Part shown: positions 43,421 through 50,861 of the stretch, one piece after another
How positions within the stretch are numbered: position 1 is the first letter of the stretch
Layout: every line of letters starts with the position of its first letter
Assembly (NCBI RefSeq): GCF_022647665.1
Contig: NZ_CP071872.1
Coordinates: 744,001-808,000 of the forward strand
Reading direction: 5' to 3'
Source of the DNA: Streptomyces formicae
GTDB taxonomy: Bacteria > Actinomycetota > Actinomycetes > Streptomycetales > Streptomycetaceae
DNA: 64,000 nucleotides
The notes under the pieces: generated by a model
The model's database searches: none
Seen by the model: the letters and a program-made list of their open reading frames with translations, nothing else
What the model was told of the DNA's origin: nothing
Translations under genes and position numbers: made by a program

Positions 43421-44482
43421 TCACATGACGCCGCCCGCTGATCCAGCCCGATCCACCGGAGAGCCCCCGGCCAGCCAGTCGTCGATGCCCGCCAGGAGCT
43501 TCGTACGGACCTCCTCCGGCGCCGCCGAGCCGCGTACCGACTGGCGGGCGAGCTCCGCCAGTTCCGTGTCGGTGAAACCGTGGTGGCGGCGGGCGATCTC
43601 GTACTGGGCCGCCAGGCGGGAGCCGAAGAGGAGGGGGTCGTCGGCGCCGAGGGCCATGGGGACGCCCGCGTCCCACAGGGTCCGCAGGGGCACGTCCTCC
43701 GGCTTCTCGTAGACACCGAGCGCGACGTTCGACGCCGGGCAGACCTCGCAGGTCACGCCGCGCTCGGCCAGCCTGCGCAGCAGGCGGGGGTCCTCCGCGG
43801 CCCGTACGCCGTGGCCGATGCGCGAGGCGTGGAGGTCGTCCACGCAGTCCCGTACGGACGAAGGGCCCGTCAGTTCGCCGCCGTGCGGGGCGGCGAGCAG
43901 CCCGCCGTCGCGGGCGATGGCGAACGCGCGGTCGAAGTCGCGGGCCATGCCCCGCCGCTCGTCGTTGGAGAGCCCGAAGCCGACCACGCCCCGGTCCGCG
44001 TACCGCACCGCCAGCCGCGCGAGCGTGCGGGCGTCCAGGGGGTGCTTCATCCGGTTCGCCGCGACCAGCACCCGTATCCCGAGGCCGGTCGCGCGAGCTG
44101 CGTCGTCCACCGAGTCGAGGATGATCTCCAGCGCCGGGATCAGCCCGCCCAGCATCGGCGCGTACGACGTCGGGTCGACCTGGATCTCCAGCCAGCCGCA
44201 GCCGTCCCTGACGTCCTCCTCGGCGGCTTCGCGCACCAGCCGGCGGATGTCCTCGGGGGCGCGCAGACACGACCGCGCGATGTCGTACAGCCGCTGGAAA
44301 CGGAACCAGCCGCGCTCGTCCGTCGCCCGCAGCTGCGGCGGCTCGCCACCGGTCAGCGCGTCGGGGAGGTGGACCCCGTACTTGTCGGCTAGTTCGAGCA
44401 GGGTGGCGGGCCGCATCGAGCCCGTGAAGTGCAGGTGCAGATGGGCCTTCGGCAGCAGACTCAGATCGCGGACTTGCTCCAT
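43421..44482 (-). CDS. Adenosine-deaminase family protein
   Basis: 353 residues from ATG 44482. Metal and catalytic motifs: KAHLHLHFTGSMRP, APHGGEL (His and Glu), SRIGHGVRAAED, CEVCPASN and LGADDPLLFGS. Classical enzymes have H-x-H-x-D-G where this has HLHFTG; that Asp binds the ribose 5'-OH in mouse ADA, so a 5'-modified substrate such as 6-aminodeoxyfutalosine is possible. No Shine-Dalgarno precedes the ATG, and the longer frame to 44551 runs into the aspartate aminotransferase terminator. Transcribed leftward, away from the TetR gene end. Confidence 0.83.
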   Translation of the reverse strand: MEQVRDLSLLPKAHLHLHFTGSMRPATLLELADKYGVHLPDALTGGEPPQLRATDERGWFRFQRLYDIARSCLRAPEDIRRLVREAAEEDVRDGCGWLEIQVDPTSYAPMLGGLIPALEIILDSVDDAARATGLGIRVLVAANRMKHPLDARTLARLAVRYADRGVVGFGLSNDERRGMARDFDRAFAIARDGGLLAAPHGGELTGPSSVRDCVDDLHASRIGHGVRAAEDPRLLRRLAERGVTCEVCPASNVALGVYEKPEDVPLRTLWDAGVPMALGADDPLLFGSRLAAQYEIARRHHGFTDTELAELARQSVRGSAAPEEVRTKLLAGIDDWLAGGSPVDRAGSAGGVM

Positions 44483-44554
44483 TGGAGGATCTTGCCGCAG
44501 GCGGCGGCCGTACGGCAGCCCCTTTCCTCGATCGGGTTCTTGCCCGAACACAGG

Positions 44555-44586
44555 AACGGGCTCCCGGCCGAAGCCGGAAGCCCGTT
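44555..44586 (-). terminator. Terminator after the aspartate aminotransferase gene
   Basis: AACGGGCT pairs with AGCCCGTT, and CCGGC with GCCGG inside, with one C/A mismatch and loop CGAA. It lies 22 bp downstream of the leftward aminotransferase gene. Confidence 0.7.
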
Positions 44587-44608
44587 TACGCAGGCGGCCG
44601 CCGGGAGC

Positions 44609-45835
44609 TCAGTCCCGGGCCTCCGCCAGCAGCTTCTGGAGCCGCGAGACACCCTCGACCAGGTCCTCGTCGCCCAGCGCGTACGACAGCCGCAGATAGC
44701 CGGGCGTGCCGAACGCCTCGCCCGGTACGACCGCGACCTCGACCTCGTCCAGGATCAGCGCCGCCAGCTCCACGGAGGTCTCCGGGCGCTTGCCGCGGAT
44801 CTCCTTGCCGAGCAGGCCCTTCACCGACGGGTACACGTAGAAGGCGCCCTCCGGCTCCGGGCAGACCACGCCGTCGATCTCGTTGAGCATCCGCACGATG
44901 GTCTGGCGGCGGCGGTCGAACGCCTCACCCATCGCCGCGACCGCGTCCAGGCTGCCGGAGACCGCGGCCAGCGCGGCGACCTGCGCCACGTTCGACACGT
45001 TGGACGTGGCGTGCGACTGGAGGTTGGTCGCGGCCTTGACGATGTCCTTCGGGCCGACGATCCAGCCGACCCGCCAGCCGGTCATCGCGTACGTCTTCGC
45101 CACACCGTTCACGACGATGCACTTGTCGCGCAGCTCGGGAACGAGCGCCGGGATCGAGGTGAACGTCGCGTCGCCGTAGACGAGGTGCTCGTAGATCTCG
45201 TCCGTCAGCACCCACAGACCGTGCTCCAGCGCCCAGCGGCCGATCGCCTCGGTGTCCGCCTCGCTGTAGACCGCGCCGGTCGGGTTGGACGGCGAGACGA
45301 AGAGGACGACCTTGGTCCGCTCCGTGCGCGCGGCCTCCAGCTGCTCGACCGAGACCCGGTAGCCGGTCGTCTCGTCGGCGACCACCTCGACCGGGACACC
45401 GCCCGCGAGCCGGATCGACTCGGGGTACGTCGTCCAGTACGGCGCCGGGACGATGACCTCGTCACCCGGGTCCAGGATCGAGGCGACGGCCTCGTAGATC
45501 GCCTGCTTGCCGCCGTTGGTCACCAGGACCTGGGCCGGGTCGACCTCGTAGCCGGAGTCGCGGAGCGTCTTCTCGGCGATGGCCTTCTTCAGCTCGGGCA
45601 GACCGCCGGCCGGCGTGTAGCGGTGGTACTTCGGGTTCTTGCAGGCCTCGATCGCGGCCTCGACGATGTAGTCGGGCGTCGGGAAGTCGGGCTCGCCCGC
45701 GCCGAAGCCGATCACGGGACGCCCGGCGGCCTTGAGGGCCTTGGCCTTGGCGTCGACGGCGAGGGTCGCGGACTCGGAGATCGCGCCGATGCGGGCGGAC
45801 ACCCGGCGCTCGGTCGGAGGAGTTGCAGCGCTCAT
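44609..45835 (-). CDS. aspC: Class I aspartate aminotransferase
   Basis: 408 residues from ATG 45835. PLP fold type [47 protein letters not shown] and [17 protein letters not shown] with the Schiff-base Lys. C-terminal Arg in YLRLSYA binds the substrate carboxylate. Converts aspartate and 2-oxoglutarate to oxaloacetate and glutamate. The gene sits just upstream of tRNA-Trp/secE on the opposite strand, a conserved Streptomyces order. Confidence 0.93.
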   Translation of the reverse strand: MSAATPPTERRVSARIGAISESATLAVDAKAKALKAAGRPVIGFGAGEPDFPTPDYIVEAAIEACKNPKYHRYTPAGGLPELKKAIAEKTLRDSGYEVDPAQVLVTNGGKQAIYEAVASILDPGDEVIVPAPYWTTYPESIRLAGGVPVEVVADETTGYRVSVEQLEAARTERTKVVLFVSPSNPTGAVYSEADTEAIGRWALEHGLWVLTDEIYEHLVYGDATFTSIPALVPELRDKCIVVNGVAKTYAMTGWRVGWIVGPKDIVKAATNLQSHATSNVSNVAQVAALAAVSGSLDAVAAMGEAFDRRRQTIVRMLNEIDGVVCPEPEGAFYVYPSVKGLLGKEIRGKRPETSVELAALILDEVEVAVVPGEAFGTPGYLRLSYALGDEDLVEGVSRLQKLLAEARD

Positions 45836-45981
45836 ACGGCCATCGTCCCAGACCCCGCAGGGCCCGGGCACAAGGGTTTCGCGGACCGGACAGATGTCGG
45901 GGAGATATGGGGGAGAGGTGCGGTCGGCGTCCTGACAGGGCCCTGTCGGAACACGGACAGGAACCACTGAGGAGCTGTCTG

Positions 45982-46011
45982 TTCGACGCAGCGCCTCTGA
46001 CCACGTACACT
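45982..46011 (+). promoter_or_regulatory. Promoter for tRNA-Trp and probably secE
   Basis: TTCGAC (45982-45987), 18-bp spacer, TACACT (46006-46011). The tRNA gene begins 62 bp after the -10 box, so a processed leader is implied. Confidence 0.55.
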
Positions 46012-46073
46012 CTTGGCTCGTTGGCCCTCACCGACCACCTCGACCCATGGGGTAGGTTTGGGGGGAACCACAA

Positions 46074-46146
46074 AGGGTCGTAGCTCAATTGGTAGAGCAC
46101 TGGTCTCCAAAACCAGCGGTTGGGGGTTCAAGTCCCTCCGGCCCTG
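46074..46146 (+). tRNA. tRNA-Trp (anticodon CCA)
   Basis: 73 nt. Acceptor AGGGTCG/CGGCCCT with discriminator G. Anticodon stem CTGGT/ACCAG, loop CTCCAAA giving CCA. T loop GGTTCAAGTCC. The trpT-secE-nusG order is conserved in actinobacteria. Confidence 0.96.
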
Positions 46147-46252
46147 CTACACACACCTTCGCCAGGATGTGTGCGCATGTACGTACTTCGATATACCGCC
46201 GTGCGGCTCAACCGGGCGCGGCACGGCCACGACCCGGAATCAGGTGAGAGAC

Positions 46253-46540
46253 GTGACGGACGCCGTGGGCTCCATCGACATGCCTGATGCCGAGGATGAG
46301 GCCCCAGAGGCCCGGAAGAAGACCCGGAAGGGCGGCAAGCGCGGGAAGAAGGGCCCTCTCGGGCGCCTCGCGCTGTTCTACCGCCAGATTGTCGCCGAGC
46401 TGCGCAAGGTCGTCTGGCCGACGCGCAACCAGCTGACGACGTACACCACTGTGGTGATTGTCTTCGTCGTCATCATGATCGGCCTTGTGACCGTGATGGA
46501 CTATGGCTTGCAGGCAGCAGTCAAGTACGTCTTCGGCTGA
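46253..46540 (+). CDS. secE: Protein translocase subunit SecE
   Basis: 95 residues from GTG 46253. A charged N-terminus of about 45 residues ([16 protein letters not shown]) precedes the SecE core [20 protein letters not shown] and one membrane helix [20 protein letters not shown]. SecE clamps SecY in the Sec channel. An in-frame GTG at 46244 is an alternative start. Confidence 0.92.
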   Translation: MTDAVGSIDMPDAEDEAPEARKKTRKGGKRGKKGPLGRLALFYRQIVAELRKVVWPTRNQLTTYTTVVIVFVVIMIGLVTVMDYGLQAAVKYVFG

Positions 46541-46614
46541 TCCCGCGGAGGGCGCCTGACCGGCGCCCCTTTCGCATGTTCCACCCCATCTGTATCCAGG
46601 AAGAAGCAGCCACC

Positions 46615-47517
46615 GTGTCTGACCCGAACCTGAACGACGCCATCGAGTCGGTGGAGTCCGCTGAGGACCAGCTCGACATCGTCGAGGCGGCGGACGCTGT
46701 GGACCCGGACCAGGCCGAAGCTGCCGACGACGCTGCGGGGGAGCCGGCCGAGGTGGCCGCGATCCACACCGAGACCGTCGCAGAGACCGACGAGGCCGTC
46801 GCCGAGACCGAAGAGGGCGACGAGGGCGAGGGCGAGGAAGCCGCCGAGGCCGCCGAGGCGGAGGACGCCGCTGAGGCCGTGGCCGAGCCCGAGGCGCCCG
46901 TCGACCCGATCGCCGCGCTCCGCGACGAGCTGCGCGGTCTGCCCGGCGAGTGGTACGTGATCCACACCTACGCGGGCTACGAGAAGCGCGTGAAGGCCAA
47001 CCTGGAGCAGCGTGCCGTCTCGCTGAACGTCGAGGACTTCATCTACCAGGCCGAGGTCCCCGAGGAAGAGATCGTCCAGATCAAGAACGGCGAGCGCAAG
47101 AACGTCCGGCAGAACAAGCTGCCGGGTTACGTGCTCGTCCGTATGGACCTGACGAACGAGTCCTGGGGCGTCGTCCGCAACACCCCCGGTGTCACCGGCT
47201 TCGTGGGCAACGCGTACGACCCGTACCCGCTGACCCTGGACGAGATCGTCAAGATGCTCGCCCCCGAGGCCGAGGAGAAGGCCGCCCGCGAGGCCGCTGA
47301 GGCCGAGGGCAAGCCCGCTCCGGCCCGCAAGGTCGAGGTCCAGGTGCTGGACTTCGAGGTCGGCGACTCGGTCACCGTCACGGACGGCCCGTTCGCCACC
47401 CTCCAGGCCACGATCAACGAGATCAACGCCGACTCGAAGAAGGTCAAGGGCCTCGTCGAGATCTTCGGCCGCGAGACCCCGGTCGAGTTGAGCTTCGACC
47501 AGATCCAGAAGAACTAG
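46615..47517 (+). CDS. nusG: Transcription termination/antitermination factor NusG
   Basis: 300 residues from GTG 46615, with AGGAAG upstream. Residues 1-105 are a very acidic, Ala-rich extension absent from E. coli NusG. The NGN domain starts at [20 protein letters not shown] and includes [13 protein letters not shown] and [10 protein letters not shown]. The KOW domain (about 248-300) has [13 protein letters not shown]. It regulates RNA polymerase pausing and couples it to Rho and ribosomes. In the secE operon, followed by an intrinsic terminator. Confidence 0.94.
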   Translation: MSDPNLNDAIESVESAEDQLDIVEAADAVDPDQAEAADDAAGEPAEVAAIHTETVAETDEAVAETEEGDEGEGEEAAEAAEAEDAAEAVAEPEAPVDPIAALRDELRGLPGEWYVIHTYAGYEKRVKANLEQRAVSLNVEDFIYQAEVPEEEIVQIKNGERKNVRQNKLPGYVLVRMDLTNESWGVVRNTPGVTGFVGNAYDPYPLTLDEIVKMLAPEAEEKAAREAAEAEGKPAPARKVEVQVLDFEVGDSVTVTDGPFATLQATINEINADSKKVKGLVEIFGRETPVELSFDQIQKN

Positions 47518-47537
47518 CTCTTACAGAAGCTTCCGAC

Positions 47538-47573
47538 CAGGTCAGAACGGCCCTCCGCGGCCGTTCTGACCTG
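47538..47573 (+). terminator. Intrinsic terminator after nusG
   Basis: A perfect 15-bp stem, CAGGTCAGAACGGCC with its complement, loop CTCCGC, followed by CTCGGTTTTT, a rare proper T-tract for this genome. Confidence 0.9.
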
Positions 47574-47581
47574 CTCGGTTT

Positions 47582-47609
47582 TTGGCCGCACAGTCATACC
47601 CGTTATCGT
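47582..47609 (+). promoter_or_regulatory. Candidate promoter for rplK-rplA
   Basis: TTGGCC (47582-47587), 16-bp spacer, TATCGT (47604-47609), directly after the nusG terminator and about 70 bp before rplK. Confidence 0.5.
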
Positions 47610-47679
47610 TGTGCGGTATGCCTCCATCCGGATGATCGGGTGGAAGGCGGAAAACTCTCACTAGGACCCGGAGAGAGCA

Positions 47680-48114
47680 ATGCCTCCCAAGAAGAAGAAG
47701 GTCACGGGGCTCATCAAGCTCCAGATCCAGGCCGGCGCCGCCAACCCGGCTCCGCCGGTCGGCCCCGCACTGGGTCAGCACGGCGTCAACATCATGGAGT
47801 TCTGCAAGGCCTACAACGCCGCGACCGAGTCGCAGCGTGGCATGGTCGTGCCGGTGGAGATCACGGTCTACGAGGACCGTTCCTTCACCTTCATCACCAA
47901 GACTCCGCCGGCCGCCAAGCTGATCCTCAAGGCCGCGGGTGTGGACAAGGGCTCCGGCGAGCCGCACAAGACCAAGGTCGCCAAGCTGACGCGCGACCAG
48001 GTCCGCGACATCGCCACCACCAAGATGCCCGACCTGAACGCCAACGACCTGGACGCCGCCGAGAAGATCATCGCCGGCACCGCCCGCTCCATGGGCATCA
48101 CGGTCGAGGGCTGA
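47680..48114 (+). CDS. rplK: 50S ribosomal protein L11
   Basis: 144 residues. Signature [39 protein letters not shown], and [21 protein letters not shown]11 forms the GTPase-associated centre and is the thiostrepton target with 23S rRNA; Pro residues of the N-terminal domain are normal. GAGAGAG precedes the start. Confidence 0.97.
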
Positions 48115-48193
48115 TCAGCTCCCGCGAGACCACAGTGGCAGGGCCAGCGCCGGCCCGGACCACGACTCCGTACCTGAACCAACAGGAGAAGAA

Positions 48194-48916
48194 GTGAAGC
48201 GCAGCAAGGCTCTCCGCAACGCGGACGCCAAGGTCGACCGGGAGCGCACCTACGCCCCGCTCGAGGCCGTCCGCATTGCGAAGGACACCGCCACCACCAA
48301 GTTCGACGGCACCGTCGAGGTCGCCTTCCGCCTGGGCGTTGACCCGCGCAAGGCCGACCAGATGGTCCGTGGCACCGTGAACCTTCCGCACGGCACCGGC
48401 AAGACCGCCCGGGTCCTGGTCTTCGCGACCGGTGACCGTGCTGCGGCCGCGGAAGCCGCGGGCGCCGACATCGTCGGCTCCGACGAACTGATCGACGAGG
48501 TCGCGAAGGGCCGTCTGGACTTCGACGCCGTCGTCGCCACCCCGGACCTCATGGGCAAGGTCGGCCGCCTCGGCCGCGTGCTCGGTCCCCGTGGTCTCAT
48601 GCCGAACCCCAAGACCGGCACCGTGACCATGGACGTCGCCAAGGCTGTCACCGACATCAAGGGCGGCAAGATCGAGTTCCGCGTCGACAAGCACTCGAAC
48701 CTGCACTTCATCATCGGCAAGGTCTCCTTCGACGAGACGAAGCTGGTCGAGAACTACGCCGCGGCGCTGGAGGAGATCCTCCGTCTGAAGCCGTCCGCCG
48801 CGAAGGGCCGCTACATCAAGAAGGCGACCCTGACCACCACCATGGGCCCCGGCATCCCGCTGGACTCCAACCGCACCCGCAACCTCCTCGTCGAGGAGGA
48901 CCCGGCAGCTGTCTGA
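48194..48916 (+). CDS. rplA: 50S ribosomal protein L1
   Basis: 240 residues from GTG 48194, with AGGAGAAG just before. Signature [38 protein letters not shown] and [21 protein letters not shown]1 binds 23S rRNA at the E-site stalk and usually represses its own rplK-rplA mRNA. Ends in a very strong terminator. Confidence 0.97.
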   Translation: MKRSKALRNADAKVDRERTYAPLEAVRIAKDTATTKFDGTVEVAFRLGVDPRKADQMVRGTVNLPHGTGKTARVLVFATGDRAAAAEAAGADIVGSDELIDEVAKGRLDFDAVVATPDLMGKVGRLGRVLGPRGLMPNPKTGTVTMDVAKAVTDIKGGKIEFRVDKHSNLHFIIGKVSFDETKLVENYAAALEEILRLKPSAAKGRYIKKATLTTTMGPGIPLDSNRTRNLLVEEDPAAV

Positions 48917-48948
48917 CCGGGGACGAGCCTGACCGGCTCACGTGTCCT

Positions 48949-48988
48949 GGACGGCCCCCACGCCTCGGAAGAGGCGTGGGGGCCGTCC
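48949..48988 (+). terminator. Terminator after rplA
   Basis: An 18-bp perfect stem (inner 16 bp ACGGCCCCCACGCCTC and complement) with loop GGAA. It isolates rplKA from rplJL. Confidence 0.88.
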
Positions 48989-49002
48989 CCGTACGGGCGG
49001 AT

Positions 49003-49032
49003 TTGCCTGGACGGCACCCCGTCCCGTACGCT
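49003..49032 (+). promoter_or_regulatory. Promoter for rplJ-rplL
   Basis: TTGCCT (49003-49008), 18-bp spacer, TACGCT (49027-49032), 14 bp after the rplA terminator. Predicts a leader of about 210 nt. Confidence 0.6.
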
Positions 49033-49038
49033 TCCCCG

Positions 49039-49248
49039 GAAGCCAAAGACCGCTGGTTGTCGCTGTGCCCTCGCAGGGTGCGGTGGCCGAAGGATCCGCT
49101 TAGCTGCGGACGGCCCGCGCAGGTGACATGGAAGAGCTCCCGGGTGTCCATCCGGTCGAGCTTCGCCCCGTGCGCCTGCGCCCGGGGCGTTCGTCTTGTT
49201 CAGCCCCTTCCGAGCGGTCCTCATCACCCGGAAGGAGGCCGACGCTCT
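49039..49248 (+). ncRNA. L10 leader (autoregulatory 5' UTR of rplJL)
   Basis: A long structured leader separates the promoter and rplJ. Near its start AAAGACCGCTGGTTGTCGC resembles the conserved beginning of L10 leaders, where the L10(L12) complex binds its own mRNA. Paired segments and a terminator-like hairpin follow. The start is inferred from the promoter; a covariance-model search (Rfam L10_leader) would decide. Confidence 0.6.
49164..49189 (+). terminator. Attenuator-like hairpin in the rplJ leader
   Basis: CGCCCCG (49164-49170) pairs with CGGGGCG (49183-49189), and GCG with CGC inside around loop CCTG, with one T/C mismatch. TTCGTCTTGTT follows. The position 60 bp before rplJ suits premature termination when L10 is in excess. 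Confidence 0.5.
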
Positions 49249-49779
49249 ATGGCAAGGCCCGACAAGGCTGCCGCGGTAGCCGAGCTCGCGGACCAGTTCC
49301 GCAGCTCGAACGCCGCCGTGCTGACCGAGTACCGGGGTCTCACCGTGGCGCAGCTCAAGACGCTGCGTCGTTCGCTCGGTGAGAACGCCCAGTACGCCGT
49401 GGTGAAGAACACGCTGACCAAGATTGCGGCCAACGAGGCCGGGATCACCTCGCTCGACGACCAGTTCACTGGTCCGACGGCTGTCGCCTTCATCACCGGT
49501 GACCCGGTGGAGTCGGCGAAGGGTCTTCGTGACTTCGCCAAGGAGAACCCGAATCTCATCATCAAGGCGGGTGTCCTTGACGGCAAGGCGCTGTCCGCCG
49601 ATGAGATCAAGAAGCTTGCGGACCTCGAGTCCCGCGAGGTTCTGCTCGCCAAGCTGGCGGGCGCCATGAAGGGCAAGCAGTCCCAGGCTGCCGCGCTCTT
49701 CCAGGCGCTCCCGTCGAAGCTCGTCCGCACCGTGGACGCGCTTCGCGCCAAGCAGGCCGAGCAGGGCGGTGCCGAGTAA
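49249..49779 (+). CDS. rplJ: 50S ribosomal protein L10
   Basis: 176 residues from ATG 49249, with AAGGAGG ten bases upstream. Signature [56 protein letters not shown] and [13 protein letters not shown]. The C-terminal helix that binds L12 dimers ends in an Ala/Gln/Glu tail. Forms the stalk base with L7/L12. Confidence 0.97.
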   Translation: MARPDKAAAVAELADQFRSSNAAVLTEYRGLTVAQLKTLRRSLGENAQYAVVKNTLTKIAANEAGITSLDDQFTGPTAVAFITGDPVESAKGLRDFAKENPNLIIKAGVLDGKALSADEIKKLADLESREVLLAKLAGAMKGKQSQAAALFQALPSKLVRTVDALRAKQAEQGGAE

Positions 49780-49892
49780 TTCGGCTCGCGCATTGATCCG
49801 CGCCGCTCTCGCGTGCGGGTCGCAGCGGGCCAACGTACGCCCGCCTCACATGTACATCCGGCACCAGCCGAATTAGTGGAAGGACCGCCACC

Positions 49893-50279
49893 ATGGCGAA
49901 GCTCAGCCAGGACGACCTGCTCGCGCAGTTCGAGGAGATGACCCTCATCGAGCTCTCCGAGTTCGTGAAGGCCTTCGAGGAGAAGTTCGACGTCACCGCC
50001 GCCGCCCCGGTCGCCGTTGCCGCCGCCGGTGGCGCCGGTGCCGCTGCTGCCGAGGCCGTCGAGGAGCAGGACGAGTTCGACGTCATCCTCACCGGCGCCG
50101 GCGAGAAGAAGATCCAGGTCATCAAGGTCGTGCGTGAGCTGACCTCCCTGGGTCTGAAGGAGGCCAAGGACCTCGTCGACGGCACCCCGAAGCCGGTCCT
50201 CGAGAAGGTCGCCAAGGAGGCCGCGGAGAAGGCTGCCGAGTCCCTCAAGGCCGCCGGCGCCTCCGTCGAGGTCAAGTAA
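49893..50279 (+). CDS. rplL: 50S ribosomal protein L7/L12
   Basis: 128 residues with an N-terminal dimerisation domain ([20 protein letters not shown]), an Ala/Gly-rich hinge, and the C-terminal factor-binding domain ([38 protein letters not shown]). Co-transcribed with rplJ, with a 113-bp gap. Confidence 0.97.
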   Translation: MAKLSQDDLLAQFEEMTLIELSEFVKAFEEKFDVTAAAPVAVAAAGGAGAAAAEAVEEQDEFDVILTGAGEKKIQVIKVVRELTSLGLKEAKDLVDGTPKPVLEKVAKEAAEKAAESLKAAGASVEVK

Positions 50280-50356
50280 GTCTCGACTGCGCCCACGGGC
50301 GCATGGTGCGTCGCGAGTGGGTCTCCTGACTCCCGCGCTGTAACGCGCACACACTG

Positions 50357-50388
50357 AAGGGCGATCACCCATACGGGTGGTCGCCTTT
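50357..50388 (+). terminator. Hairpin between rplL and rpoB
   Basis: A 14-bp stem (AAGGGCGATCACCC with GGGTGGTCGCCTTT, two G-T pairs) and loop ATAC. By position it matches the partial terminator/processing site known between rplL and rpoB in other bacteria. Confidence 0.6.
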
Positions 50389-50652
50389 CGGCGTTCTCGG
50401 AGACACCCGGAAGGGCGTCTTGCACTGACTGCTGCGGAGAGTAAGGTGATCTTCGCCGTGCGCCAGGTGACGATCTCCACGGAGTGGGGGGCCTTGACGA
50501 ACCGCACGCAGCGCGCAATTCTCAGGACGCGTCGTCACAACGATCCGGGTTCGAGGCATGGATCGACGACTGAACGGGCAGGATCGGTGTGCGCCTCCAG
50601 CGCACGGCATACCGCGGAGTTGAGAACAACGAGGGTCCCGGAAAACCCGCCC
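50389..50652. other. Gene-free part of the rplL-rpoB gap
   Basis: The gap from 50280 to 50861 is 582 bp. Besides the hairpin at 50357 and the promoter at 50653 I see no gene. Short frames cross it but have no ribosome site or family resemblance. Confidence 0.5.
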
Positions 50653-50681
50653 TGGACATCAGTGGGCCAAGTGGCTACACT
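50653..50681 (+). promoter_or_regulatory. HrdB-type promoter for rpoB-rpoC
   Basis: TGGACA (50653-50658), exact 17-bp spacer, TACACT (50676-50681). It gives rpoBC a leader of about 175 nt independent of rplJL. Confidence 0.65.
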
Positions 50682-50861
50682 GACCCTTTGCGCTGCCTGT
50701 TAGCTGCCTCCTGCCCGTCACCAGGGGCATACCCTCGCACGAGCATCGACGACCGAATAGCCCTGACCTGGCCTTTCGTCCATTTCAGGAATGTCTGTCT
50801 CCCTGCCCGGCGTGGGACCGGTACGCGCGTAGTGAGTCCGAGCCCTCGGAAGGACCCCCTC

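Noticed and set aside
44483..44551. Upstream GTG 44551 as the deaminase start
   Set aside because: Its apparent Shine-Dalgarno is part of the aspartate aminotransferase terminator hairpin, and the added residues have no family match.
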